31,744 nt of DNA from a virus, in IMG/VR virus record IMGVR_UViG_3300037349_000203, positions 1-31,744 of that record. The stretch is one strand, 5' to 3'. Shown one piece after another: positions 13,047 to 19,935 of this stretch. The notes below the pieces were generated by a model. The model was not told the DNA's origin and searched no databases. It saw only the letters and a program-made list of their open reading frames with translations. The stretch's first letter is position 1. Every line of letters begins with the position of its first letter. Made by a program: the position numbers and the translations under genes.

Positions 13047-14186
13047 TCAGGCCGCCTTTCCGACAGAAACGCCCTCGCCGAGCAGGTGCAGGCCGTGGTC
13101 GGCGAGTATCACGCGGACGGTCTCTACCGTCTTGCCGCCGACAAACTTGATCGCGAGCAGCTGGCCGGCGTTCATCGCGGCGAGCTGTTCCAGGTCATCG
13201 ATCCCGGCCTTGATGAGCGGGGACAGTGCCCGGCCGTAGCCTTCACCGTCGAGGTCGGCGAGGCGGGGCTGCTGAATGGTGCCGTCGGCGCGGAGCGGGT
13301 AGCAGACCTTCCCCGGCTTCGCCTTCGTCTCCGCCCGCCCGCGGAAGATCTCCACGGCCCGCCGGAAACGATTCCACGCCGCCGCGTCCTTCTCGCCGGC
13401 GATGAGCATGAGCCGGTACCCGCGCTCGTACTCGTGCTTTGGCCGCAGGTGCAGCACCGCGCCGCATTCGGTCGGCGGCATCGGCACGATCTGGCCCATC
13501 GGCAGGAGTGCCTGCTTCATGCGGCGGTAGGAGGAAATCTGCTCAGGAACGGTGGCATCCAGGTGCTTGCCGGTCTTCACGTCGACACACGAGGTCACGC
13601 CAGCACCCGGAACGAACCGCCCGGCACGCCCGACCGCCAGGCCCGGCAGGGTGGCGATGATGTCGAGTGTCCCGGCGACCTTCAAGTCCGGGTTGAACGT
13701 GGTCATCTCCGACGCCTGGAAGATGGGCTTGTAGTCGGCGACGAAGTTGAGGAAACCCTCGATCATCCAGTCGGTGACACCCTCGACCGGCAGATCCTCC
13801 TCATAGTCAGCCCCGGCGAGGCGCTCGGGCAGGACCGGAAGGATGATCTCCGCACCGGACCGGCCCGCACCCCACAGGATCAGGGCTTCCACCACGTCAT
13901 GCACGTAGCTGCCGGCGTCGGCCTTGAGCTCGCGGGCCTCTCTCGCGGCTTCCTTCACGTAGTCCACGGCCGCCTGCCGGTCCTTGATGACCTTCAGGCG
14001 GGCGACGTGCTCAATGTTGTCCACGGCCCGCTCGGCGGCGAGTTTGGCGGACCAGTCGATCAGGTAGCGTTTCCCGTCGGTGCCGCTGAGGATCGTGGTG
14101 ACGGAGGGGAACTTCTCACCGGTCGGCGGGTAAATGTAGGTGCGGGAGCCGTCAGTCTTGGTGTCGGCTGCCTTGGGGCCGCTCAT
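13047..14186 (-). CDS. Cas4/RecB-like PD-(D/E)XK exonuclease
   Basis: A 379-residue nuclease. The RecB-type active site is visible: KVAGTLDIIATL (motif II aspartate near residue 173), CVDVKTGK (D-x-K near 202-204) and QISSYRRMKQALL (motif QxxxY). The N-terminus is YIYPPTGEKFPSVTTILSGTD. Actinophage operons often pair such a nuclease with a recombination partner for end resection. ATG 14186 overlaps the upstream stop. The last about 60 residues (IDDLEQLAAMNAGQLLAIKF) look like a helical DNA-binding module. Confidence 0.85.
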   Translation of the reverse strand: MSGPKAADTKTDGSRTYIYPPTGEKFPSVTTILSGTDGKRYLIDWSAKLAAERAVDNIEHVARLKVIKDRQAAVDYVKEAAREARELKADAGSYVHDVVEALILWGAGRSGAEIILPVLPERLAGADYEEDLPVEGVTDWMIEGFLNFVADYKPIFQASEMTTFNPDLKVAGTLDIIATLPGLAVGRAGRFVPGAGVTSCVDVKTGKHLDATVPEQISSYRRMKQALLPMGQIVPMPPTECGAVLHLRPKHEYERGYRLMLIAGEKDAAAWNRFRRAVEIFRGRAETKAKPGKVCYPLRADGTIQQPRLADLDGEGYGRALSPLIKAGIDDLEQLAAMNAGQLLAIKFVGGKTVETVRVILADHGLHLLGEGVSVGKAA

Positions 14187-14368
14187 GCCGCGTCCCGGGA
14201 AGTCTTGGGTGCCGCTGTCTCGACGTGACCGTCCCGGAGTTCGAGCGCCGCGAGATGGCCGAGCTTGTGCTTACGCCTGCGCTCCTGGCGAGGCGTCCAC
14301 CAGCCGCCGGTGTTCTTGAAATAGCTCAGGGCGCGCTGGTTCGGGTCCATCGGCTTCGCGGCGCTCAT
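14183..14368 (-). CDS. Small basic hypothetical protein
   Basis: A 61-residue basic protein starting MSAAKPMDPNQRALSYFKNT, followed by GWWTPRQERRRKHKLGHLAA. The ATG at 14368 overlaps the upstream stop as ATGA and its stop overlaps the next ATG. The high positive charge could mean nucleic-acid contact. No family recognised. Confidence 0.6.
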   Translation of the reverse strand: MSAAKPMDPNQRALSYFKNTGGWWTPRQERRRKHKLGHLAALELRDGHVETAAPKTSRDAA

Positions 14369-14871
14369 GCCGCCTCCCCGGAAATCTTGGGTGCGGTCAG
14401 TGCGTGCCGCGGCCACGCCTTCGGGTCGCCGTAGTCGCTGGTCGTGCCGGTCAGCGTGTCGCATAGGCGCATCAGCCGGGCGTACTGCTCGGCGGTGCCG
14501 TCATAACCGGGGTACAGGCGCGCTGGGACGGTCACGGGCCCTTTGGGTGCCGCTTTGCGGGGCGGGCTGACGTAACGGCGGCGCGGGGGTGTGACCGGTT
14601 CCGGGGTGTAGGGACGCGGATCCCTGATTGCCGCCGGGCCGGTCGCAGGCTGCGGCGGGGGTGTGTGCGGGGCGTGGACTTCCACGTACGGCGCGGTGGG
14701 CACCTTGCGCCAGACACGGCGCGGGGGTGCTGCCGGGCCGACGTGCGGGTCTTCGTCAGTGGCGAACAAGGTGACGTTTCCCAGTGGGCTGGGATGGTCT
14801 TCGGGGACCGGGCCGGGCTCGGCGGGTGCGATCTCGTGACGGCCAGCCTTGCGGGTACGAGAGAAGATCAT
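14365..14871 (-). CDS. Proline-rich hypothetical protein
   Basis: A 168-residue protein. The first 115 residues are proline-rich and basic (APHTPPPQPATGPAA, YTPEPVTPPRRRYVSPPRKA) and probably disordered. The C-terminal part (YPGYDGTAEQYARLMRLCDT) is helical and better ordered. ATG 14871 overlaps the upstream stop as ATGA. No family recognised. Confidence 0.6.
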   Translation of the reverse strand: MIFSRTRKAGRHEIAPAEPGPVPEDHPSPLGNVTLFATDEDPHVGPAAPPRRVWRKVPTAPYVEVHAPHTPPPQPATGPAAIRDPRPYTPEPVTPPRRRYVSPPRKAAPKGPVTVPARLYPGYDGTAEQYARLMRLCDTLTGTTSDYGDPKAWPRHALTAPKISGEAA

Positions 14872-15035
14872 GCCGGCACCTCAAGCTGCATCTCGGCGTC
14901 CCCGTTCAGCCAGGCGGTGCGCTTTGCGGCGTCCTCACTGCTGCCGTGGTCGCTTTCCGGTATCCACATGCCGTCTGGGGCGTAGAAGCCGACCGTCCAC
15001 AGCTGGGGTTCGGAGCGGAGGTACACGTAGCTCAT
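14868..15035 (-). CDS. Small conserved actinophage-type protein
   Basis: A 55-residue protein reading MSYVYLRSEPQLWTVGFYAP, then DGMWIPESDHGSSEDAAKRT and AWLNGD. The LWTVGFY-PDG-W-PESDH-S-EAA...WLNG pattern is one I recognise from small proteins of actinobacterial phages and plasmids; their function is not known. It looks like a compact beta-sheet plus one helix. ATG 15035 overlaps the upstream stop, and its own stop overlaps the next ATG. Confidence 0.75.
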   Translation of the reverse strand: MSYVYLRSEPQLWTVGFYAPDGMWIPESDHGSSEDAAKRTAWLNGDAEMQLEVPA

Positions 15036-15280
15036 GCCGCACCTCCCGTACTGGCGGGGCGCTTGCTCTCCGACGCGGCACTAAGCCATGCGTCCCAGTC
15101 CTTGGCGCCCATACCGCCGTCGGCGTCGTTCATGGCGGTCGCGGCGGTGAGGGCGAGCGTGGCGTGCACCTGGGCCTGCCGCTGATGCCAGGCGCTGGCC
15201 TCCAGGTCGCCCTCGTCCAGCACGTCGGCGCTGGCGAGGTGATCCTCGGCCTTGAGGTAGTGCTCCGGGCCCGATGCCAT
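15032..15280 (-). CDS. Hypothetical helical protein
   Basis: An 82-residue protein starting MASGPEHYLKAEDHLASADV. It appears to be two helices (a tetratricopeptide-like EHYLKAEDHLASA and WHQRQAQVHATLALTAATAM) with a short C-terminal WDAWLSAASE. Start at 15280 overlaps the HNH stop as TGATG. Related short proteins occur in actinophage early operons; the role is unknown. Confidence 0.65.
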   Translation of the reverse strand: MASGPEHYLKAEDHLASADVLDEGDLEASAWHQRQAQVHATLALTAATAMNDADGGMGAKDWDAWLSAASESKRPASTGGAA

Positions 15281-15750
15281 CACGACACCGCCTTTCCGCT
15301 GGTACGTGCGTGACGACGACGCTGGGCGGCGTTCTCGCATGCCCGGCACTCGCGCTTACCGCGGCGCCTGATCGTGTTCGCCTCGGTCATCTCGTGCTCA
15401 CCTGACATGCACATGCCGGTGCGCACGCTTACCGCTGTGCGGTGCTCGCCGCGCAGGAAGTTCTCCCGGCGCGTGACCGCCTCAAGGTGCCCGTAGTTGA
15501 CGCAGGCATGGACGCGGCACAGGTGATCCGGCTCGGTGCCCTGCGGTAGCGGGCCGACGCCAAGTTCGTAGGAGACCTGGTGTGCCTTCCGTGTGCGGCC
15601 GTTCAGGCTGAACTGGCCGTAGCCTCCCCGCCTGACGTTGATAGATCCGGCCCATATCCAGCACGGGCCCAGCTCGGGACGGTGCGCGGGGACGGGGCCC
15701 TCCTTGTTGACCAGGGCCCAGAAGCGATCGGCCCACTCCGGCCCGGTCAT
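15280..15750 (-). CDS. HNH endonuclease (phage HNH_3-like)
   Basis: A 156-residue protein of the phage HNH type: RFWALVNKEGP, CWIWAGSINVRRGGYGQF, RKAHQVSYELGVGPLP, then the core EPDHLCRVHACVNYGHLEAV and TRRENFLRG. The H, N and H residues are present. A C-terminal zinc-finger-like part has C-x5-H ... CRAC. Enzymes like this are often homing or free-standing mobile nucleases in phages. ATG 15750 overlaps the upstream stop. It is one of three HNH genes in the left arm. Confidence 0.88.
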   Translation of the reverse strand: MTGPEWADRFWALVNKEGPVPAHRPELGPCWIWAGSINVRRGGYGQFSLNGRTRKAHQVSYELGVGPLPQGTEPDHLCRVHACVNYGHLEAVTRRENFLRGEHRTAVSVRTGMCMSGEHEMTEANTIRRRGKRECRACENAAQRRRHARTSGKAVS

Positions 15751-15989
15751 GCCGCACCTTCGGCCCGGGACTCCAGCCCGTCCGCGAGTTCGGAGGCGAC
15801 CTCAGCGAGCTTGCGCAGCGCACGGGCGTCCTTGGCCCGGTCAGCGCCGTCTTTGCCGGCCCAGATCATGATCGACTGGCCGATGGCACGGTCCGTGCCC
15901 AGTTGCAGGTAGGCCTCACCGTTGCTGTAGACGTGGGACGTGATGCTGTCCGGCGTCAGGTCGACCGACTGGGCCGCATGGATGTTCAT
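15747..15989 (-). CDS. Hypothetical protein
   Basis: An 80-residue protein starting MNIHAAQSVDLTPDSITSHV. It has a beta-rich N-terminal half (SNGEAYLQLGTDRAIGQS) and a C-terminal helix (ALRKLAEVASELADGLES). ATG 15989 overlaps the upstream stop as ATGA. No family recognised. Confidence 0.65.
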   Translation of the reverse strand: MNIHAAQSVDLTPDSITSHVYSNGEAYLQLGTDRAIGQSIMIWAGKDGADRAKDARALRKLAEVASELADGLESRAEGAA

Positions 15990-16354
15990 GCCGCCAGCCC
16001 CCCGCTCCCCAGGTCCTCTAGCAGTTGCCGGACGCGTTGTTTCTTCACGGCCTGGGGGGTGAAGTGGGCGCCGAGGGCAAGCCCGCCGAAGTCCCGGTAA
16101 GCCGAGAACGTGCCGTTGTGGTCAACGACCTGCTCCCTGAGCCATTCGGCGACCTCACCGAGCCGGTAAGCGCGCTGCTGATCGGTGGCACCGGCGGGCA
16201 TTGCGAAGCTGAACCGGATGGATGGGGAGTCCAGCGGTGGCATGCCTTCGTGGGTGATGAGGAAGTTCGTGAGAGCAGTGGACGCGGTGATGAGGCGGGC
16301 TTGCCCGGCGCCGTGCCCGGCGAGGTCTAGTTCATGATCGGTGAGATCATGCAT
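15986..16354 (-). CDS. Hypothetical protein, first gene after the operon leader
   Basis: A 122-residue protein starting MHDLTDHELDLAGHGAGQAR. It contains IRFSFAMPAGATDQQRAYRL, a helical VAEWLREQVVDHNG and a basic end (QAVKKQRVRQLLEDL). The ATG at 16354 was chosen for its AAAGGAG site about 10 nt upstream. It is the first gene of the coupled run that continues to rusA, so its leader may carry the main early promoter. No family recognised. Confidence 0.65.
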   Translation of the reverse strand: MHDLTDHELDLAGHGAGQARLITASTALTNFLITHEGMPPLDSPSIRFSFAMPAGATDQQRAYRLGEVAEWLREQVVDHNGTFSAYRDFGGLALGAHFTPQAVKKQRVRQLLEDLGSGGLAA

Positions 16355-16449
16355 GGTGTGTATTTCTCCTTTTGTCTTGTTAAGATGGGTTCGTGTATTT
16401 CTCCCGCTAGGGCCGTCCGGTGGCACGGGCGGCTCTTTGCGTTGGGGGG
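16355..16449 (-). promoter_or_regulatory. Leader region of the left operon
   Basis: A 95-nt gap in an otherwise overlapping gene chain. GTGTATTTCTCC (plus strand) occurs twice, at 16358-16369 and 16393-16404, so the ribosome-site sequence GGAGAAATACAC is duplicated. A 7-bp stem with 8-nt loop lies at 16412-16433 (GCCGTCC / GGGCGGC, one G-T pair). This could be an attenuator or operator region. No clean -35/-10 pair was found. Confidence 0.4.
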
Positions 16450-16587
16450 TTAGGCGGCGTCGCTGCTGGCATCCGGTGGTTCCTCCCAGATGCGGCCCAT
16501 GAGTGCCTGCTGGGCGGGGTCCATGTCAGGCCAGGTCTCTAGCTCGGCCTCGTTCTGCGGTGAGAGGCCCTCAGGGGTCTCGCTCAT
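16450..16587 (-). CDS. Small acidic protein
   Basis: A 45-residue acidic protein: MSETPEGLSPQNEAELETWP, then DMDPAQQALMGRIWEEPPDA. The ATG overlaps the stop of the XRE regulator gene as ATGA, so the two are co-transcribed, and it ends in TAA. Small acidic proteins next to phage regulators sometimes act as anti-repressors or DNA mimics; there is no direct evidence here. Confidence 0.6.
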   Translation of the reverse strand: MSETPEGLSPQNEAELETWPDMDPAQQALMGRIWEEPPDASSDAA

Positions 16588-16847
16588 GCGGCGTCAGCGT
16601 GCGGTTCGTGGCAGCAGCACTCGTCTGGCATGGCCACGTCGGTGGGGTTGAGCTTGAGTGCCTTCGCCCATGCGTTGAGCAGCCGCAGGCTGGGCCGCTT
16701 GTTGCCGGTCTCGACGTTCCTGATGGTGGCGGTGTCCTTGACGGTTACGCCGTGTTCCTCGATCCGTGTCACGAGGTCGGGGATGGTGAGGCCGTAGGCT
16801 TCCCGGACGGCCCGGATGCCGACTCGCGGCGGTGCCTTCGCTGTCAT
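16584..16847 (-). CDS. XRE-family regulator of the switch, leftward
   Basis: An 87-residue helix-turn-helix protein. The XRE domain runs about residues 9-68 (VGIRAVREAYGLTIPDLVTR, then TATIRNVETGNKRPSLRLL and LNAWAKALKLNPTDV). The tail DECCCHEPHADAA has a cysteine/histidine cluster. The ATG at 16847 sits 7 nt after a TAGAGT -10 box, so the transcript is probably leaderless. The start codon lies inside a 24-bp inverted repeat, indicating autoregulation. It heads the leftward early operon, in a Cro- or repressor-like position. Confidence 0.85.
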   Translation of the reverse strand: MTAKAPPRVGIRAVREAYGLTIPDLVTRIEEHGVTVKDTATIRNVETGNKRPSLRLLNAWAKALKLNPTDVAMPDECCCHEPHADAA

Positions 16848-16883
16848 AGCGATGACTCTATGACACAGGCCGACACATCGCAA
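16842..16883 (-). promoter_or_regulatory. Leftward promoter with overlapping operator
   Basis: On the minus strand TTGCGA (16878-16883), exactly 17 bp, then TAGAGT (16855-16860), with the ATG 7 nt downstream. TGTCATAG (16842-16849) and CTATGACA (16858-16865) form a perfect 8-bp inverted repeat around 8 bp. It covers the start codon and the -10 box, so a bound dimer would block transcription. Confidence 0.75.
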
Positions 16884-16885
16884 GC

Positions 16886-16955
16886 AAACCGCCGGCTTAC
16901 CGCCAGATTACTTCCGGGCTCGGCTCTTGGCGGTATGACGGCGGCGGTTTAGTAT
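16886..16955 (+). promoter_or_regulatory. Rightward promoter and nested inverted repeats of the switch
   Basis: Promoter: TTGGCG (16927-16932), exactly 17 bp, TAGTAT (16950-16955). Two inverted-repeat pairs share nearly one centre: AAACCGCC (16886-16893) with GGCGGTTT (16943-16950), and TACCGCCA (16898-16905) with TGGCGGTA (16928-16935). The right arms overlap the -35 and -10 boxes. A repressor bridging or looping these sites could silence the rightward promoter. Confidence 0.65.
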
Positions 16956-17034
16956 GCGCGCGGAGGGGATCTCGTTTTGTAACACTCCGAGTAAGCGATG
17001 GACGTGTCTACCCGTGTCAGGAATACTTGCGCAG

Positions 17035-17607
17035 ATGAGTCCCCCCGACTGGCCGAGGCTCGGTCACTACGTGCGCGAACGCCGCACCGAGCTAGGTCTC
17101 ACGCAAGAGGAAATCGCGACACGCGGAGGTCCCTCGACGGCTACTCTCCGTCTCATCGAGGGTGGCAAGGGGCCTTTCCGGGCGAAATCACTGCGACAGC
17201 TAGCGGACGCGCTCCACTGGACCGCTGAATCGCCTCACGCAATCCTGGCGGGCCGCGAACCCGCGGAAGCAGCGGGCCACCACTCCGGCACCCGCAGCGC
17301 CGAACCTGAACCGGCTACCGGAATCGAGCCGCCCGAGCCTGTCTCCCCCGCTGTCGCGAGCGCGATCAGTGGCCTCGTCGCGAGCCTCACCCCGGCTGTC
17401 GAGGTGGACATCCGCCGTGCCCGGCTGCGGATGCAGAGACAAGACGTCACCGGGTGGGAAGTCTTCGCCGACGAGTACGAGGCGAAGATCTGGGATTTGC
17501 AGCTGCCTGAGTCCCGGCGGGTCGCGATCATTGCGTTCCTGCGGGCCAAGCGTGCCCAGGACCAGGCTGAGGCCGATGGCGGCAGGTTTCCCAACAGGTC
17601 CAGCTAG
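17035..17607 (+). CDS. XRE-family regulator of the switch, rightward
   Basis: A 190-residue regulator. The HTH domain lies at about residues 5-68 (WPRLGHYVRERRTELGLTQE, EIATRGGPSTATLRLIEGGK, RAKSLRQLADALHWTAES). A proline-rich linker follows, then a helical C-terminal domain (VEVDIRRARLRMQRQDVTGW, then LPESRRVAIIAFLRAKRAQD). This N-terminal type is common in Streptomyces. ATG 17035 has only a distant AGGA site; the in-frame extension upstream is poor coding. It faces the other XRE gene, so it is the likely maintenance repressor, by inference. Confidence 0.8.
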   Translation: MSPPDWPRLGHYVRERRTELGLTQEEIATRGGPSTATLRLIEGGKGPFRAKSLRQLADALHWTAESPHAILAGREPAEAAGHHSGTRSAEPEPATGIEPPEPVSPAVASAISGLVASLTPAVEVDIRRARLRMQRQDVTGWEVFADEYEAKIWDLQLPESRRVAIIAFLRAKRAQDQAEADGGRFPNRSS

Positions 17608-17772
17608 CCTCTTCTGCCCCGGCTAGGCTGGGCTTGCCCCATCCGGAACGTTACGGACCCGTCAGCAACCGTAGCTTTCTCCACTTTTTGTAGCCATCTG
17701 TAATTAAACTGGATACGAAATGACACATGCGCCTGGCCGACGCACACGCCCCCTTGAACCAGGGGCGCACAG

Positions 17773-18234
17773 ATGGGGGGGCCGGTGGTTTCGTCTCGCA
17801 CCGATGAGCTGAGAACGATGAATGCGCAACTTGAGGCCAGCAACAGCAAACTCTGGGAAGTTCTCGGCTACCTGGCCGGTCACCTGTCCCACGCCGGCAA
17901 ACGATGCAAGGATCTGGAGCGGCAGCTCGAGCAGGAACGATCCGCCTTGCCGATCGTGGCGGACGCGGTTGAGGAATCCACCCTCCGGCGGCTCGGCTTG
18001 TCCCCCGCACCACGGCAGAAGACCACCCCGCGGCACCGGCGCGGCCACCTGCACGGCGTGAACGTGGTCCTGTTCGCAGTGGTGGTGAGCCTGTCGGTGT
18101 TCCGGCCGTTCATCTCCGCTGGGCCGCCAGTGCACCGCCCCATCGCGGCGGGCGCGGCCCGCAGGCGCCCCGCCCCACTGTCAGCTTCCGTGTACGGGTA
18201 CCCGCTGAGGGTTGCGCTTCCAAACCTCGGGTAA
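17773..18234 (+). CDS. Coiled-coil membrane protein
   Basis: A 153-residue protein with an N-terminal coiled coil (TDELRTMNAQLEASNSKLWE, AGKRCKDLERQLEQERSALP), a basic stretch (PRQKTTPRHRRGHLHG), one membrane segment (VNVVLFAVVVSLSVFRPFIS) and a short, basic outer tail. ATG 17773 follows an AGGGG site. The 165-bp gap upstream (17608-17772) is AT-rich near 17685-17725 and probably holds its promoter, but no clear pair was found. Function unknown. Confidence 0.65.
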   Translation: MGGPVVSSRTDELRTMNAQLEASNSKLWEVLGYLAGHLSHAGKRCKDLERQLEQERSALPIVADAVEESTLRRLGLSPAPRQKTTPRHRRGHLHGVNVVLFAVVVSLSVFRPFISAGPPVHRPIAAGAARRRPAPLSASVYGYPLRVALPNLG

Positions 18235-18341
18235 ACGCTGGTCCATGGGGGGCGGACGGGAGCCCACGCGCCTGGCCGGGTGCCGGACTTCCCGCCCGCC
18301 CGCTCCGGACCCTGGCCGTCTTTGGCGCACGGTCAGGGAGC

Positions 18342-18360
18342 CTGCCTTACGGTAAGGCAG
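18342..18360. repeat. 19-bp perfect palindrome
   Basis: CTGCCTTAC-G-GTAAGGCAG: two 9-base arms around one base. It overlaps the stop codon of the leftward gene 18347-18550. There is no T-tract, so it is a weak candidate for a simple terminator; a protein-binding or recombination site is possible. Confidence 0.7.
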
Positions 18361-18550
18361 CGCGCCGCAGCTCGTCGGCCACTTCAGCAGGGTCGGTGCT
18401 GATCACCGTGTACAGGCCACTGTCGCCGGGCCCGCTTTTGCGGACAGCCTCGAAGCGTTCTTTGCCCCAGCCCCGGATGAGCCGGAAGCTGAATGCGGGG
18501 AAACCCGCTTCGAGTCTTGCGAGTTGCCGTCCCGTGCTGTCCCGCGCCAT
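18347..18550 (-). CDS. Hypothetical protein
   Basis: A 67-residue protein starting MARDSTGRQLARLEAGFPAF. It has a compact alpha/beta look (FSFRLIRGWGKERFEAVRKS, GLYTVISTDPAEVADEL). ATG 18550 follows GAGGGTGGGA. It lies alone between two palindromes with the same TACGGTA core (18342-18360 and 18594-18606) and downstream of a terminator, so it probably has its own promoter. No family recognised. Confidence 0.65.
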   Translation of the reverse strand: MARDSTGRQLARLEAGFPAFSFRLIRGWGKERFEAVRKSGPGDSGLYTVISTDPAEVADELRRAALP

Positions 18551-18593
18551 GGTTCCCACCCTCTGTGATCATGCGATACACAATGACCGATTC

Positions 18594-18606
18594 ACGTACG
18601 GTACGT
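18594..18606. repeat. 13-bp perfect palindrome
   Basis: ACGTAC-G-GTACGT, about 44 bp upstream of the start of gene 18347-18550. It shares the seven-base core TACGGTA with the palindrome over that gene's stop codon. A possible operator. Confidence 0.55.
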
Positions 18607-18667
18607 CCGCACTTGCGTCGCTGTCCAGTGCATCGCGCGCAAGTGCATGAACGGCGATCCCAGGGAC

Positions 18668-18727
18668 AGGCCGGCACAAAAGGAAACCCGCGCCGTCAGC
18701 AAGGGGGGGTTTGCTGACGACGCGGGT
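18668..18727 (-). terminator. Rho-independent terminator of the leftward small-gene block
   Basis: A 17-bp stem with one mismatch (arms 18686-18702 and 18711-18727) around a short loop containing a run of seven G on the plus strand. On the minus strand the stem is followed by TTTCCTTTTGTG, a T-rich tail. It stands just after gene 18769-18927 and would end that operon. Confidence 0.85.
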
Positions 18728-18768
18728 CGCCGGGTGCATACGTGACGCTACCCGGTGACAGCAGGGTG

Positions 18769-18927
18769 TCAAGCCTTCGGGGCAACCGGGGTCTGGTGGA
18801 GCGGGCACGCCTCCATGTAGTTCGGGCATGAGGTGTTCGAGCAGTGACCCCAGAACGCCGGGTTCTTACTCTCCCAGTGGGCGCATCCCTGACGGCTGCA
18901 CTCGCTCGCCGCGACGGCCTCGCTCAC
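18769..18927 (-). CDS. Cysteine-rich small protein
   Basis: A 52-residue protein with five cysteines and several histidines (ECSRQGCAHWES, HCSNTSCPNYMEACPLH), probably folding around one or two metal ions. GTG start at 18927 has a strong GAAGGAGG site, 4 nt after the upstream stop. It is the last gene before the terminator. The cysteine spacing suggests a zinc ribbon; the function is unknown. Confidence 0.7.
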   Translation of the reverse strand: MSEAVAASECSRQGCAHWESKNPAFWGHCSNTSCPNYMEACPLHQTPVAPKA

Positions 18928-18931
18928 GGGG

Positions 18932-19315
18932 TCACGCCTCCTTCACAGTGACGGGCCCGGGGGCCTCCATTGCGGCCTTGATTCGTTTGGCGTGCAGCTT
19001 GTGCGCGGAGCCGCCAGCAAAGTCCTTGCACCACTGGCCGGGCCGGGCGTGACAGTACGGGCATCCAACAGTCAGTGTGTCGTCGTTGGCGGGGACCAGT
19101 TCCTTCTCGGTGACGGGCTTGATCGTGAACGACTTGAGGTCAGCGCCCGCGATCAGGAAGTCCGGGTCATCGGTTCCGGCGTCGACCTTGGCGCACTCGG
19201 CCGGGTCGGTCGCACCGTAGGCGGCCTGCCGTTCGGTCAGGTCAGGGACCAACTCGTACTCGTAGACGGCGGTGATCCGCATGATGACGGGCTTGGTCTC
19301 GGTGGCCTCGCTCAT
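18932..19315 (-). CDS. Zinc-finger protein of actinophage type
   Basis: A 127-residue protein. Residues 12-80 are acidic and beta-rich (IMRITAVYEYELVPDLTERQ, FTIKPVTEKELVPAND). The C-terminal part is a zinc finger: VGCPYCHARPGQWCKDFAGG then SAHKLHAKRIKAA, a C-x2-C-x6-C ... H-x3-H pattern that I recognise from small actinobacterial phage and plasmid proteins. ATG 19315 has GAGGAG in front and overlaps the upstream stop. Its role is unknown. Confidence 0.75.
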   Translation of the reverse strand: MSEATETKPVIMRITAVYEYELVPDLTERQAAYGATDPAECAKVDAGTDDPDFLIAGADLKSFTIKPVTEKELVPANDDTLTVGCPYCHARPGQWCKDFAGGSAHKLHAKRIKAAMEAPGPVTVKEA

Positions 19316-19494
19316 GGGGTCTGCTCCTCGCGGATCTGCCGCCGCAGTTCCCGCACCTCGTAACCCTTCGCGGTCTGCTGGTCATTCAGCTCCTGGTACT
19401 TCCTGTACGCCTCCTTGACTTGCGGTGCGATGACATCCAGTTCCGCCTCGGCCGCCGCGAGGGCATCGCGGAGGCTGGTCGTTTCGGGCTTCAC
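19312..19494 (-). CDS. Small coiled-coil protein
   Basis: A 60-residue, almost fully helical protein (TTSLRDALAAAEAELDVIAP, EAYRKYQELNDQQTAKGYEV, RELRRQIREEQ) with heptad-like spacing, so a short coiled coil or helical hairpin. GTG 19494 overlaps the upstream stop as GTGA and its stop overlaps the next ATG. No family recognised. Confidence 0.65.
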   Translation of the reverse strand: MKPETTSLRDALAAAEAELDVIAPQVKEAYRKYQELNDQQTAKGYEVRELRRQIREEQTP

Positions 19495-19697
19495 TTCTGC
19501 TCCTCGGTGATCGTTTCGCCGCTCGCAGCCTCGTTGCGGCCGTTGAGGATGCGAGCCAGCGCGTCAAGGTCACCCATGCGCAGGTCCGTGATCGACGTGG
19601 ACATGCCGGGCATGGTGCTGAACTGAAGCTTGTACGTGCCGTCCGGGCCCATGGGGTCGAGTTGCAGGCTGATGCTGTGATATCGGGCGTAGCTCAC
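19491..19697 (-). CDS. Hypothetical protein
   Basis: A 68-residue protein starting MSYARYHSISLQLDPMGPDG, with a beta-hairpin-like YKLQFSTMPGMSTSITDL and a helix (MGDLDALARILNGRNEA). GTG 19697 has GGAGG in front. It shares with the next upstream product the end pattern in which a short helix containing A-I-L-N follows the sheet, so the two may be distant paralogues. Confidence 0.65.
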   Translation of the reverse strand: MSYARYHSISLQLDPMGPDGTYKLQFSTMPGMSTSITDLRMGDLDALARILNGRNEAASGETITEEQK

Positions 19698-19701
19698 GGG
19701 G

Positions 19702-19935
19702 TCAGTCCTCCGGTGCGTTGAGAATCATGGCGATGGCCTGCGCTTTAGCGCGGGACATGCCGCGCATGATCACAAAGGTGGCCTCGGTGCCATCCGGGTA
19801 CCGGATGTGCTGCAGCACCTCGTTGTGACCGGTGCCGGAACAGTTCGAGCCGCTGCCGTAGGTGATGGTGGCCCCGATGCTCTCGCCGGGGACGAGATCG
19901 GCGACGACAAAGAGTGTCTTGTCGATGGTGCTCAC
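19702..19935 (-). CDS. Hypothetical protein
   Basis: A 77-residue protein starting MSTIDKTLFVVADLVPGESI. It has a beta-rich core (GATITYGSGSNCSG, EATFVIMRGMSRAKAQAIAM) ending in ILNAPED. GTG 19935 overlaps the upstream stop as GTGA. The end (helix with A-I-x-M-I-L-N) resembles that of the neighbouring 68-residue product. Function unknown. Confidence 0.65.
   Translation of the reverse strand: MSTIDKTLFVVADLVPGESIGATITYGSGSNCSGTGHNEVLQHIRYPDGTEATFVIMRGMSRAKAQAIAMILNAPED

Noticed and set aside
12522-14228. 568-codon rightward frame, with 444 codons at 11816-13150
   Set aside because: Both are opposite the directionality-factor and Cas4-like genes, show no domain and have histidine/glycine/arginine-rich composition typical of shadow frames.
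17704-18135. 143-codon leftward frame
   Set aside because: The rightward frame here has a clear coiled coil and membrane segment with a ribosome site; the leftward frame has neither.
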